DNA of 64,000 nucleotides from Aquila chrysaetos chrysaetos (GCF_900496995.4 NC_044024.1:15192698-15256697), one strand, 5' to 3'. Numbered from the stretch's first letter, positions 25,245 through 38,540 are shown. Numbers and translations are program-made. The notes: a model not told the origin generated them from the sequence alone.

Positions 25245-28200
25245 AAAACTCACCCGCTGCCTTTAGTCCCTCATCAGACACCAAAGGTATTCACACTCCA
25301 GAACAGGCTTCTACGAGCCTTTTATTAATACTGTACATTTCTTGGGTGACTGAAATTACTCAGTTTCTAGCTTGCTGTCTTAAAATTCGCAGGGGCTTAT
25401 TATTAATGGCCCAGTAAAACAATATACAGCCTGTTGTATCTTAATTCAGTAGTCAGTAATGACCAACTTAGAGAAATCATTTTAGACCTATGGGTTTTCT
25501 AAGGCCTTTTGAAGGTAATGGCAGTAAAATATGCATATATTAATGTTACTTGCAGAAGGCAGAATATAGTGGCAGTATAAGCAATAATACAGCACTGTGT
25601 AATAAAAATTGAAAATTCTTTTCCCTAAGTGTAAATATAAAATACCTCTGGGGGACATATCTAAAGGAAGAGTGTTTCAATAACACATAGTTAAACTCAA
25701 AATTATATTTTTCAAAGCTATCCAAGTATAGTCTAATAAATAAACCATAAAATAAAACAACATTTTACAAGGAAGACTCATACTGTATTTCAAGCTTTTT
25801 GCCACTCTTAAAATCATTATTTAATACAGACAGTTTTAGTCACAAAATTTCAAGAGTTTATTCAATATCTTTTATGTGCTTTACAAGGTTATTAGAGAAT
25901 TTATTTTCTCTTTCCCTTACAGATTGGAAGGTGGGCAGTGATATATGAGCTTTCACATTTTATTTATTCACCAAACTGTTCCAGATGTGATCCCATCATT
26001 TATCCACTGACACATCAAACCTGCTGCGTGACCTTTACAGTGACCTCTTTACAACATTTGCTTTCATGCTCTTAAAGTTATAGCAGCTTAACAGTGCTTG
26101 CTTCAGTGGGAAGACAAGAGAACTGATGGGGGGGGGGGCTATAATTTAAAAATAATAAAAATTTAATTCCTCTCCTACAATATGAAAACTAAGTCCAGGT
26201 GGTGTAAACTAGCCAGTGGAGTTATATTCCCAGAAATGTTTCAATCATATTTTACTCCAAACAGTATTTCACTCCATGGACTTGGAATGTATTGGATTTG
26301 CACAGGCTAAATTTAGCAGGCACTAAGTCTTTCTCCACTTCTTGTGATTTGTCACAGCAATGGGCATTCTTGGGGTGATATGCCTTTCCTTACTACACAT
26401 CAGCAAATAGAAGAAGGGTCCATCTGCAGTTTTCCTTCTTAAAGGGAAAAAATTGCTTATAGTGCATCCAAAATTTCCATTAACTAAAAAATAGCTACAT
26501 CATTATGACCTTAGCATTATGCACAAAAAGAATTTTGGCATCATGTCTTAGGGAGTCAGTGAGTACACAAAATTATTTCAGGTACAGATCATTCATTCCA
26601 GCCAGCTCCCAAAGCCCTGACCTGGCCAGCTGGGAGTTTCCAAGTCTGGTGAACTTTTCCTTAGTATTTTTTTGGTTTATGTACTTCCACATTTGGGCTG
26701 ATACCAGCAGTTGCGGTTGCCTCCATTGTGGTTCACGCAATATTTATGGCCCAAGAGGTAGCAGGAGCACATATGCATACATACCGCCCCACACACAGCC
26801 TGAATCCAGAGGAGTTCTAGCCAAGGGATGAAGCTCTGGTAGCATGAAAAAGATGCTGCACGCCTTCTAACTAACAACTCCCCACAATTTAATTTCACTT
26901 AGAAAAATTCCCACCGACTTAAACAGAAGTGTTCAAGTAATGTGTAAGTAAGAAATAAGTAAAACCTGGGAAAGGCTGCAGTGAGAACTTCTGGACGGCC
27001 TGTTGGTTTCCATGTGCTCAGCTCTTTGCTCTACCCACACCCACTGCAGATTCATTTCACAAGAATGTCTGAATTTTTGGATTCATATCAAAGCAAAACC
27101 TGAATCGTGAGGCACTGAAGAACCCCCCAAAGTTTTTCCTTGTCCTCTTCTCCCTTCCCTCCCTCCTGATCACAGAGGTGATCGCAAAGGTGATCAGGAT
27201 ATATACCACTGCAGGGCAGACATCCGACCAGCCCGACATACCAAGTCACCTGAGCCCACACTGCGGAATTACCGTGTAAAAAAAAGAGGACCGGAATAAT
27301 CCCTGCAACTGCCTTTCAGGAAACCCTCCCAGAGCTATATACCTCTGGTTAACCCAAACATGGGCTTCTATTTCAGTGACTTTTAACAGACCTAAACACC
27401 GAGCTGAAGCTGAGCCTATAAGATTTACACGCAAAGTAGAAAATCAGATTCACTCCTGCCACCTTTTTTCCCCGCTCTGTAACACAATGTTCTGAAACTG
27501 GGTTTTACTTTTTTTTTTTTAAATTGTAGAAACAATGAGGTTTCAGAGTAAGACCTTAAACAGCCTTTTTTTGCAATATTAGTTCATCAGTAATGGGAAA
27601 ATTACATCAAAGAAAACATACTTGTTTCTTTAGGTGTAAATCAAAACACAAAGCAAAGCTGGTAGAAAAACAATGCATTAACCTCATGTGCTTTGAACAC
27701 AGATGAACAGTACAAATAGTAGATCTGAAGATGCCAGCAGGAGAATATTACGAAGCTATCTGGAAGTACCGCTTCCAGGTTAAGTGATCACAGAAAGATT
27801 ACAGTAACACATCACCACTAAGTGATTAATTCTCAGGGAAAAAAAAAAAAAGAAAGGTGCAGCCCTGTTTTGATCACTTCTCTAGTTTACAGGCTTACAT
27901 TTCAGCTGGAGTCATACTTTAAATAAACAGAGCTGAGATTCGAAACTTTTTAAATAACACTCAGAAATAAAATTCAAGTGAGCTCCCCTGCTCGCTTTCT
28001 ATCGCTTATCCCTGCTGGCAAAGGAAATGCAACTGTTGGCTCTTGAAAGCCACAAATTTGCAAGGGTCTGGGGCGTGAGCTGGCAGGAGGCTCAGGCTCC
28101 TCGATGTTTGTAATTGAAAAGGACATGAAGTAATGAAGTAATTTCCCTGTCCCTATTCTCCATGTTTATCAGAGGCCTGTCTGCAGTGGAGGAAGGGTGA

Positions 28201-31200
28201 CAGGGTAATCTGAGCCTTCACAGAAAACCTGCTTTTTCTCTAAAGTTATTTAGATTTCCATGAGCGCTGGCAGAATTTTGGAAGGAGTCCAGGCGAATGA
28301 AGGAATTTGGCTGCTCTGAAAATATCATACAGGAACTTTAAAAATTGAACTGATTTATGCCCTGTAATGTTTTCAATACTGTATAAATTAAGTTTGAGTT
28401 CCTAGCCTGGATTTTAAGAAGAAATTTTATATGTTATGAGCCATGAAAGAACTAGAGGAAAAAATATCTTATTGTATGATAATTCCACCTCTCCTATAAG
28501 AAGTGCTAGACTTTGCATATATAATGTGTTCAAAGGAATAATATGGAAAATGCATTACTTTGTAGCATCAAAGGATGTTCCAGAATACCTTGAGGTCCTG
28601 ACAGCTATTTGGAGTTTGCTAATATCACACAGCACTGTGAAATGTATTAGCAATATGAAGTTTATATGTTCTGTTCACCACTGAATAACAGTAGAGCTGG
28701 CCTTGGGAACACTGTAGGCTTCTAAAGGGCGGCATCTAGAAAGTGTAACCTAATTGAAGGGAGAAAATTATCTCCTACAGAGGGCTGCTTAAAGCCACCT
28801 TTAGTCTTTCATGTGCAGATGGCAACGTCTGGGCTTTTTTCCCTTGTGGACACGCTAGCCTACGTCAAATACTCTGAGCGGCGACTTCCACGGCATAGTC
28901 TCAGGAAGTCCTCTAGCGTCAATAAACAGCCATGTGCTTTCTGAGGCTTTATGATAAACTGTGAGGTTTTCAAAGGAACCACAATTTGTACATCTAACAA
29001 ACATAAATATGTTTATCCATGGTGCCTTGTCCTCAGCCAGAGGGAGATACAGCTGTAAATAGCTAAATATATTTTCCTCTTTTAATCAGCCATGGACACA
29101 ACCTCAGCTGGGGATCTAAAGGTTGAGTCACAGTTGATCCCTGATTTGATTAATCACTGGCCTCCTCGGAGGTTTGAGTCTTGTTTCTGGTTCAGAGGTC
29201 AGCGCGTACAAAAGGCCATTACCAGTGAGCCAGGCACCTCTGCGCTAACAAACATAGAGTGCAAACCAACGCCGCGAGTGTAAACCGGAGAGCTGCGGAA
29301 CACACAGCTTAGTGCTTAAGCTGGTCCCCAGCTTCGGGCCCCGAGGAGAAGCATCGAGAGGCTGAGAAGAGGTAGCTGCTGTTCAGAAGTGTGAAAACAG
29401 AAGCTTAGGAGGAGATCGCTTTCTTCTGGAGCCTGAAAGAATAATCGGGAAGTTAGCAGAAACCGACAGAGTCACCGCAGAAGTGAAATTATGAAATTAA
29501 AGCTGTGCTGGCTGCCAGACCTCCCTCCAAGAATTTAGGAGAGCGATGCAGGTGAGGAGCTGTTCACCAGGCAGCCAGGAAAGAAAAAAAAGTTATTCAT
29601 CAGGCAACTCTTTCAGAAGCCAACGTGAACCTTCAGCATGCAAATATGCACGGGGTTGTCACTGGCGTTTCCTACCGAGTGGAAGGGAACAGAATCTATT
29701 GTCTGCAACTGCTGTTACGCACCACTGTTCTTCCATCTCTACACTTTGAGTCATCTTTTCAAAAAAGAGCTCTAAATTTTCTGGTTGCAATCTTCAGTCC
29801 ATGATTACTTGTTAGCAGTGTCATCACCTGGCACATATTTGTGTGCAAGCATCCAACTCCATGCCTTCCACGTGCAAATGAGACAACTATTATACCGAAG
29901 CTTTGGTACAAATGATTGTGCATAGGCAGATTAAAATCATTTAAAAAAAATAAATTAACAAGAGCTATGCTCTTCCAGGACAGATGTTTCTCTCTCTCTT
30001 TCTCTGCTGTGTGCTATTCATGGTGTTTAAGATATATATTGTCACACAGTCCTTTGAATCAAGGCAACAACTCCTCTCTTCCTGCCTTCTGTGACATTAA
30101 TAGCTTCAACCCCTTTTTGCCTGTTGGGACAGGCAACAATCCCACCCTTTCAGCAAGCCATCATGCTAAGAATATACCTTTCCCTTTTTCCAAAATGCAC
30201 AGTTCCTCCCCCCACAACATGTCCATAATCCTGGCGTGCCTAAAGCATGAACGAGAACTAACCCCAGACCAAAACCACCTTTTATACCTGTGAAAATGGA
30301 ACGCCATAAAATCCAAAGCTGTTCTTAGTTCTGTGGAGAAACCTAGAAATTTAAACTATTGGGAATGGGTGTTTCCACAGAGACTCCCAGCAGAGTGGAG
30401 AAAGCTCCAGATTTACAGTGTAATTAAAATTACATTTTTCCGTTATATTTTCCACTGTGTGGCTTTTTTTTTTTTTCCTCTGCTGTAGTATTCTGCAGGC
30501 CTTAAAGAAGTGTCCCTGTATCTCAGTACACAGAGGTCTTGGGATATTACTTGAAAACAGTACACCAAGAGGAAATTGTGCAATCAATTCCATGAGAATG
30601 CCTCCCTCAGCAATAAACACTGCCTGTGCCAAATAAATGGGTGATGTGCGTCATAAATTTCCTTTTCCTGTCAGAGCAGCCACAAGAAATGGATGAAGTT
30701 ATGCACATTTGTATAAAAATAAAAATGTGTTATTTGCTCTACAGCATACTGCGGACAGGGCACTGCAAGCACCGAAGAGCTGCAGAGCGCCTGCTCGGGC
30801 TCCCAGCACCGAGCAGCCGAAGGCAGAACTCCTCACACACAAAGGAAAGGACATCCAGCTTTTCTCAGTTGTATTATGCCAGTTCCAGCCTAACTGGTCA
30901 CAAATGTTGAAGGAATGCCTTAATTTTTGCATTCAACTTAAGCCCCTATCAAAGACTTCTTGTTAAAGAGGAGGTGTTTACCACTTGCTGCATATCAGAC
31001 CTAGGCACACAGTCTTGGCTGAACAGCCCAAGCTTGACAGTCCAAAACCACTAGCTGCTGGACTGACAAGTCAGGATCTTTTATTCTCTTTTTTTCTAGG
31101 TAGTATTTTTCCCACTGACTGAACCTACAGAGTGAGAAACCTGCTTTGCATTTACATCGAAACGACATAACCCACCACCCTTACACACTAAGTTCAGCTC

Positions 31201-31870
31201 CTCATCTGGCGTAGATAAGCACAGGACACCAACTTTAATGCCACTCGGAAAGTTCACCCCAAATGGGGATACAGACTATGGGAACAACACAATTTTGGAC
31301 TACTTTATTCTATTTATTTTACTATTCTTTATTCTACACCATTCCAGGGTTGTTCCCAACAGCAGTAGAGTCTTACTCACTGCGACCGACGGTGAGACCG
31401 TCTGACCATGTGCCTGCGCAGTGATGCCATCCGGAACCCCTCGCACATCTCCGAAGACCGTTCCTGCCCAGGACACACACTGACACGAAGCGGTATCACC
31501 TCTGCCTCTCCATCGCCTCTGCTCGCATCCCTCCTCAGGAAACAGCTCTTCTTTACAAGTCACTTCCATAAGATTCCTGGCTCAACTGGGGGAAAGAGAG
31601 AGCTGTCAACGCTGATATATTAGAAATACAATTCAAGCAGCTGCTATTTGTGTTTTATTTTTAGACGACTTTATTTTTTCCCCTCAGACTGATCTCAATT
31701 TCTATAATATTATTCTTTCTTCTAGGTCAAACAACATCTGCTGTACAAAAAGGAAAGTAAACTCATTTGCATTATCAAGTTTATGTCTTTCCATTTATAT
31801 TTTTCCATAGTTGCCTCACTAGGAGTTGCCCTGCTCTGCGCTCTGATACTTCATGAACTGCCGGGTCCGT
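25245..31870. other. Long non-coding stretch
   Basis: AT-rich DNA without a supported gene. Features seen: an 11-base G run (26128-26138), an imperfect palindrome with AGGTGATC repeats (27164-27199), A- or T-runs around 27511, 27840 and 30464, and an ATGCAAATATGCA motif near 29637. No repeat family was recognised. Confidence 0.45.
27164..27199. repeat. 10-bp inverted repeat enclosing AGGTGATC direct repeats
   Basis: TCCTGATCAC (27164-27173) and GTGATCAGGA (27190-27199) are exact reverse complements. Inside, AGGTGA occurs at 27176 and again at 27188, so two half-site-like hexamers lie six bases apart. It could be a nuclear-receptor-like site or simply a small local duplication. Confidence 0.6.
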
Positions 31871-31879
31871 AAGAAGATC

Positions 31880-32090
31880 TTGGCTTGACGTTAGCAGAGG
31901 CCTTAACCTGATAAACCACAGCTGCTCCCCAGCGGGATTTGCGGGCTGTGCCCGTACCGCCCCGAGAAGCGGGGAGCGGAGCAGCGACGGGTGCAGCACC
32001 TCCTGCTCCCCAGTGCAACGGTCCGCGCTGACAGCCTGCCGTCCCTGCTGCTGCTGCGGGCTCGCTCCGGCCGCGAAAGGAGTCAATGGT
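31880..32090. promoter_or_regulatory. Small CpG-enriched segment
   Basis: A GC-rich stretch with clustered CpGs (densest at 31930-32080) includes a short CTG/CAG-like run near 32046-32058. It is flanked by AT-rich DNA. There is no good donor next to it. Confidence 0.3.
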
Positions 32091-32094
32091 GACT

Positions 32095-35000
32095 GCCTTG
32101 AACAGCCAGTGCAGGCACAACTATAATCTGTCAAAAAAACGTATAGAGGCATAATGTCAGCAACTGTAAACTGGCTTAACTCTCTAAAGCATGCTGTCAA
32201 CTACGCCAGCTGGGCATCTAGCCCTGGGCTGGCTGGAGGACTGGTACCAGCGAGCAAGGGGACTCTGTCCCGTTAGGGCTCACAAACAGTGAACCAAACC
32301 AATCCAGAAAGTGAAAATCAAGTTCCTACATCCGAACCTGATTTAGTCCAGCAAGAGCAAAGCTATTCAAACTCACGGAGGGCTCTGCAGCTCTGGCTCT
32401 GGCCTCTGTGCCTGAGGACCACTGGCAGCACTCAACGCCTTTGTTTTGCTCTTCTACTTCTCAAAGAATAGAGCCAGAGGAAAAAAAAAAATTAAAAGGA
32501 AAAATCCCAGCTCTTTGGAGGCGCAAGATTAAATCAATGGCATTGATTTGATCCCAGCTGGCATTTCATACACTGAAAGGCCAATCTCTCCCCTTCCAAG
32601 TCAAAAGGAGCTGAGAGTGAGAGCAAGCAGGACAGAGAAAGATATTAGCGTTTGCCCAGATGTGTTCCTCACGAGCAAAGATATTCTCATGTTGGTCACT
32701 TCTGAGAGGAGCAATTGGCTCAGCCATCAGAGGACAGATCCACACAAGAGCCAATGAAGAAAGGACCCTCTTGCCTGGAAGGACAGGTAGGGACCTCGGG
32801 AAGCCAAAGAAAACTCTGATGATGCCCCATCATTTTTCCTGTGGCTCATACCTGACCTTTGGTGCTTACTTTCCCCCCTCTGCTGCTACCTCTGTTTTTC
32901 AAGCAATAACGAGGATCAGAGCTGTAATAGTTTCCATCACATCTTTCATAAAAAAAACGCTTGACTTTTCCATAAGGCTTTGCTCTAAGAAAATGACAAT
33001 TTACAAACATGAAAATCTTTGCTGGTACTTCCTAAGGTTAAGGAAAAAAAAAGCTATCTCCATATGTTCACATTTGTTCTTTTAGGTAAGTAAGCATGTT
33101 CCCTGTAATTCTACTAAACTGCTAGGACATGATGGATTTCCACAGCAGACTTTCTCCCCCTGAAGACAGTACAAAGAGCCCTCGTGCACAGAAAAGAGCA
33201 CGCAATGTGAACAACCGTGTGCAGAACTGATTTTCATTCTGGTCTGAACCTTCGGTATATTTCTGAGCAGCAGCAAAACCTTTATCACTGATCATGAGAG
33301 CAGTAATTTTGCTAGCACACAGCTGGCCACAGGAACATCCCCCCAGTTGTTTACGCTTTCTGCTGAGGATGCAATCTCAGAGGAGCACACGAACACCCCT
33401 CCGAGCTCTCCTCCTCCCAGACACAGCTCAGGTGGAAATACGAAGCCAGCCTAACTTCACTTCCAGAGGCATCATGAAAGACACTTTCCTGCTGAAACAC
33501 AGCAGTTGCTCCTCACAACAACATTCCCTTTGTGAGACCAAACTAAGATGCGTCCTGCGGGTGAGGGTGCAACCTGCCTGCCGTCTCGCTGTAGCACTGG
33601 TGGCTCTCAGTGGGAGGATGGAGGCAGCTGCACCGTCTCCCATGCTCAAGGGTTGCTGCCCAACCCGCTGAGTGCTTATACCCAGACAGGTGAAGTCTTG
33701 CAGGTCTTCAGTCAACACACAATCCAAAGGCCAAATATCTGCAAAAATGAAACGTTCCCAACAGCATCTCTTTCACCTAGATGTTCTTGTTGAAACTTGA
33801 CGGGGAACAGACACTTTCGCTGCAGACGGTAACAATGAGAGCATCCTGCGCCCGGCACCTGCCCCTTTGCTTCACTGCCAGCTCCAGCCCAGAGCAAGGC
33901 ATGGACCTCCAGGCTCTGTCACGGCCAAAGTCACCGTCTGCCGAGCCACCCCAGAAATCAAGGGGGAGGTTTCCGAGGGAGGTTGTGGACTTGCATCTAT
34001 AGCCTAGAATTATAGTGCTCCTGGTCTAGAAAAAAACTCCTGGGAGTTGCGAAAGAGCGGGATTTTGTACAATGGTTTGAATAGTTGATGGTTCCAGTCT
34101 AGTCAAAAAGCCTCACAAGAAGGCCTGATTTTGGAGCTTGAAGTATTTCTGCTCCCAAAGGGTACTAGGGTATGGAGAATCATGCCACAGTTTTTATGGT
34201 TAACTGAACATTTCTTTTCAATCTCTGAAGGGCTTGGGGTTTGTTTGAATTGTGAATGATGGCTCATGTCCCAGCTCTGTGTGTGACATACTCCTCCAGT
34301 GACAAAGTTCACACACTGAGCCTCAGTCAAGAATCCACACGTACCCTGGAAGCTGCTGGCACCCACAGCGTATAATTAAGATCATATGAGACTCGGCATT
34401 TCTTTCCCTTGCCCAGCTACATCCAAGAAAAGGGCCAAATGACTCTCTTTGCCCTTAAGATTTGGAAGGTAAGTCCTATCATTTGGCTTCCTTACAAACC
34501 TTCATTTCCAGCTGTAATTTCTATTTCAATGTTTCTTTACACTCCCCACAACAACCATTGTCATGGTACATTACGGCATGACCATTTCCTGCAAGATAGC
34601 AAGGCAATATTTTCAAAAGCAGCTAAAAGAGTTAAAAGCACAAGTTTCCAGTCAAAATCTTTCCAGGATGAATGGTTCTATGAGCAGGGAAGTTACATGA
34701 GCAGCACAACGTGGATCCTCACCTCAGTGGTGCCAAGAGATTATTTTGGCAAGTTACTCTGAAGACCTGAATTTAAAGGGATAAAAGGTTGGTTTGGCAA
34801 GTTGAAATAGCAAGGATAATTCCACAGATTTTATAGCAATAGCCAATTCTGCTCCAGGAGATTTAAACGGCAAGAATAATAACCAATTTCCCTTTTCTTA
34901 TTAGACACCTCTTTTATCATTTTGTGCATCAGCCTGTTGATTGTTGCACTGGTTAATGAGAAGAAAAAAAGCACTATTTTAGAGAAATATTAATTGCTGT

Positions 35001-35195
35001 CATTTAAGCTGCTGTCATGATTGTGACTTATAACAGCTTAGGGTACATACAAACCCAAAATGCTCTGCCTTCCTCCAGTGGTCAGGGCTGGTTAAGAGAG
35101 AACAGAAGTAATGGGTATTATGACAGTTTGTCAAGTGCATTTCTTACCTGGCACAACTGTGTTGTATTGACTGGCTCTGGGCATTGATTGACAAG
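32095..35195. other. Non-coding stretch, nothing supported
   Basis: Mixed-composition DNA lying, if the exon at 35201-35520 is real, in the intron downstream of it. No recognisable repeats or RNA genes. Confidence 0.4.
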
Positions 35196-35200
35196 CTTAC

Positions 35201-35520
35201 CCTAATCCGAGGGAAAGCAAAATAAGATTGTCTCTTGTACAGCTCAAATGAAATCAGCTGTCCCCTATAGCTGGGTAAATTCAGAGCAACTTGCTGAACT
35301 TGCTCTGAATGTACACCAGTGAAAACAAAGGCAGATTTTGGTTCTGAATTTTTATGATTGGAAACAGCCATAGCATTGTGAACTCCTTTGGGTGTGGAAG
35401 GAAAGCCACATCTGAGAGTTTCGATGGTCAGTTTGTGTAATATTCCATGCCCTGCCTTCAGTTTGATTGCTGAGCTTCTCCTCTTCCGCGGTAATGACTT
35501 TGATTTCTTTTCATCCAAAT
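35201..35520 (-). CDS. Candidate internal coding exon (320 bases), unknown protein
   Basis: On the minus strand an acceptor with a pyrimidine-rich tract (ACTTTTTTCCCCATAG) precedes 320 bases that end in a consensus donor (TTAGG|GTAAGC). One frame is open throughout: two leading bases, then 106 codons ending in phase 0. The N-terminal part is Lys/Arg-rich (KSKSLPRKRRSSAIKLK), resembling a bipartite nuclear signal or a basic-protease site. The middle contains ETLRCGFPSTPKGVHNAM, and the end ISFELYKRQSYFAFPRIR. Composition is mixed and protein-like, without low complexity. I do not recognise a domain or family, so function is unknown. No other exon in the window joins it in phase: the candidate at 38435-38540 ends in phase 0 while this one needs one base from its predecessor. 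The open length is comparable to chance frames elsewhere, so the paired splice signals carry most of the weight. Confidence 0.35.
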
Positions 35521-35711
35521 CTATGGGGAAAAAAGTATTGTTCACCCTGCTGCACAGTCTGTAAAACTTGTACTACTTAAAGTAACAACCCCTTCATTGG
35601 AGATGGGCCTCCTTCAGGAGTCAGAAGCAGCAAGGTGACTAAATAGTCTCACTTCCCAGGCAGGGGTGGAGGAGAAGCAATATATTAGGGAAAGACAAAC
35701 CAAGCCCCAGA

Positions 35712-35810
35712 CTGGGGGTAGGGGAGAAAGAGGGAAGAAAAGAGGAAAAACTAAAAGAGAAAGAAGAGATGGAGGGAAGAGAGCAAGAGAAAGCTAGAGA
35801 GAAATAAATA
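35712..35810 (+). repeat. Polypurine (GA-rich) tract
   Basis: About 100 bases are almost entirely A and G on the plus strand, with only scattered pyrimidines. It is a low-complexity tract capable of H-DNA-like structure. It lies about 190 bases upstream of the candidate minus-strand exon at 35201-35520. Confidence 0.75.
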
Positions 35811-35979
35811 CTCGGGAGAAAAATATAACTGACTTCAAAATTCCCAACCTCTGTTAGAGCTTAAAGGGAAACTCTTTGTGCTCCTCAGATTTCCTCTTTA
35901 GATGATGAATGGACGGGGTGGGCAGAAGCCTGCGGAGGAAAACCTGGAGCTCTCACCTTTGTCCACAGGCTGGGTTCTG

Positions 35980-37060
35980 CAGGGCTGCTCTTTGTTGCCT
36001 TATGCTAAAGCACACTGGTACAGTGGCCAACACTGCTGACAATATTCCAGGTGGAATCTAATGCCTTTTACAGTAACAGACATATCGCTGCTTTGGTTTT
36101 TTTATCCTGTCCCTCCATTAATGCAGCTTCGTCTCTTGCTTGCCTTTTTACTACAGCTGTGATCTAGGTGGACAGTTTCAACGATTTTTCCAAAAGAAAC
36201 TAACCCCACACACATCAAATCCCTCTCTTAATCCCTCTGCTGAATGCTTGCTCTGTTTAGCACCTATTCCCAGTCTGATTTCCTGCTTGCAGATTAATTA
36301 CTTTACATTTCTCCGCACTGAACTCCATTTTGCTATTTGTTAGTAGAGTCACGGAAGAGATTTTGGCCCTGGTGAATCTGATTAGGCTGTGCCCTGTCTT
36401 GGGGAGACCTTACGCCAAATTATCTCTTCCCTCAGCCCACTGCAAAGCTGGAGTAACTTCTCAGACATCAGCAGCTTCACATTTACAGTGTCTCTCAGGA
36501 GCAGGCTCACTGTTTTCAAAGCCCAGCAAATACACTGACTGCTCTGAAACACAAGGCAGCGCAGCAGCGTGGCAGCCGCTCGCCATGGCCCCAGAGACAC
36601 CGGTGACTCTGGACCATGCTGACAACTGTTCCCACCCAACAGAGACATGAAAGGGCTCCTGGCTGATCAGGCTGGGAAGACAGAAGGGGGTCTATGTAGG
36701 ATGCTTTGCTGCTGGTGGTGCCAAACCTGGGCTGCCTTAGCGACACGAGCATGGTGGGGCACCTTTGTGCTGTCTGGATTACACATTAGAGAGGTCCTGA
36801 AACAGTCCCAAGAACAGCCTTCTGCCAGCTTGAAAAGTTTTCATCTGTGCTTATTGTCTCATACCTGCCCTTGAGCTGGTTTTGATCCCACAGCCTCTAT
36901 TACCTCCTCTTCCTTTACCTTTTGCCTTAGCTATTAATCTCTGATGTGGAACTTTGTGAAATGCTCTTTGAAACTCTAAGCGCACTGCTCAATTCCCCTT
37001 ATCTAGCCTGGCAGCAATATCTTCAAAGAACTCCAGGAGGTTAGTTAAGTATGACCTCCT
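35980..37060. mobile_element. Ancient LINE relic (CR1/L3-like), fragmented
   Basis: Three portions resemble old amniote LINE-derived sequence that I know from reptile and mammal genomes: around 36040-36110 (AATATTCCAGGTGGAATCTA), around 36290-36345 (TTACATTTCTCCGCACTGAA followed by TCCATTTTGCTATTTGTTAG), and around 36940-37055 (CTCTGATGTGGAACTTTGTG, GAAATGCTCTTTGAAACTCT, then CAAAGAACTCCAGGAGG). They occur in the expected order. Orientation relative to the element's own coding strand was not determined. Divergence is high. Confidence 0.4.
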
Positions 37061-37484
37061 CTAGCTTCAAGCTCAGCTTCCCAGCAAGCCCTTCACTTCA
37101 TTGCTAGAGATGAGAGGAAGAGGACGGGGAACTCTGGGACAAAGAGGCACATCACTGTTACAATAAAGCCAGCAGCAGACACGGCACTGCTCCTGCTGCC
37201 CAGCACATTTTTAAATCACATTGGTGACACCACACTCTCCAACTGCACCTTCTGGTTTACAAGTATCCAACGCGAATCGTGTCTTGCAGGCAAGCTGCCA
37301 CTACCCACACAGGGGAAGGACTTTCAAAGGGGCACCAGTGATTTCTGAAATAAAGCTGAGGACCCAGCTGCACATCCTGCACCTTTGGATACCCCCTCAA
37401 GCCCCTTCAATGCCTGCCTGTTGTCAGGTTCTCATCTTTCACGCCCTCCACCCATGGAGCCATTTTAGATTTATTTAAGGCTAC

Positions 37485-37650
37485 AGGAAATGTTTTCATC
37501 ATGAGGATGCCCAAACACTAGAACAAGCCTCCCAGAGAGGTATCTCCATCCTTGGAGATATCTGAAAATCAGGCAGTCAAAGCCCTGAGCAACACTGGCT
37601 ATCTTCAAAGTTGGCCCTGATTTGAGCAGGAAGGTGGACTGCAGGATATA
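37485..37650 (+). mobile_element. Degraded CR1 LINE 3' region
   Basis: CCCAAACACTAGAACAAGCC, then CTCCATCCTTGGAGATATCT and CCCTGAGCAACACTGGCT lead to TTTGAGCAGGAAGGTGGACT. This matches, in order, the segment of CR1 that precedes the 3' terminal repeats. The ATTCTATG end is missing or too diverged. Confidence 0.75.
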
Positions 37651-38434
37651 TCAGAATAAGGCTTATTGGTGATTTTTATCTTCCCTTTGGACCCAGCCCC
37701 ATCTTCCAGCTCTCAACTGGTGAGTCCAGGAACCCAAGCCTAATTGTAACCTGTCCACTGCCCTTCCAGAACCTCAGCTGGATTAGGTACAGCTTGGTGA
37801 GTTGCCTCCCTTCTGTAACAGCCCGAGCAGTATTTAAAGTTTCTCTCTGCAATGAAGTGAGTTCACGTTTTAATTCCACCTCCACTTGCGATGTGCAGAA
37901 TTTCCCCTTGCACTATGCTTCGTGCTTCCTCACAGAGCACCTTGCTGTGTTTCCATTCACACATCATCTCTTGCTGGTTTCTCATTTACATCATAATACC
38001 AGAGTTGCTGTTTACACTGAGCTGCACAAAGGTATGTTTTACATCTTACTGTGGTGTGATCATTAACATCACATTGCTGGCCCCAGGGAGTTTCATGACT
38101 GGATTCAGATCCATCTGTCCTGTGTTCCCAACAGGGGTTCCCCCTGCAGGCCTGAATATTTTGGCAGAAGACAATTCAAAATGTGCAAAACACTACATGT
38201 CAGGCAGAATGTGTTACCTTAAATGACGATCTATTGTATGAATGTGCTTGTTGTTTTGTCTCTTACCTCTTTAAAGAGCAGCCTCTTCAGAAATCATGGT
38301 GCAATCTATGCTCCATCACAATAAAAGTGCTAGGTATACCTGCAGTGAGGTAAACTCCCTTAACATTCTCAATTTATAGATAAAATCCCCCCAAAAGAAT
38401 TAAAAAAAGACACGAGAGAGATTTCCTTATTTAC

Positions 38435-38540
38435 AACTGATACAAGGTTAGTAGATTTTGGTGCATTCTCTTTATAGGTTTGCATCTCAAAGGCATATAT
38501 AATGCTTCTACCACCCGTATCTGCATAGTCTGTCTGGAAA
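38435..38540 (-). other. Candidate 106-base exon, minus strand
   Basis: On the minus strand a strong acceptor (GTGTGTCTTTTATTTTAG) precedes one leading base and 35 open codons, starting FQTDYADTGGRSIIYAFEM. A possible but poor donor follows (CAGTT|GTAAAT). The frame stays open to a stop about 60 bases later, so a terminal exon is an alternative. I do not recognise the peptide. It is a neighbour of the 35201-35520 candidate on the same strand, but the two do not join in phase with this donor. Confidence 0.2.
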
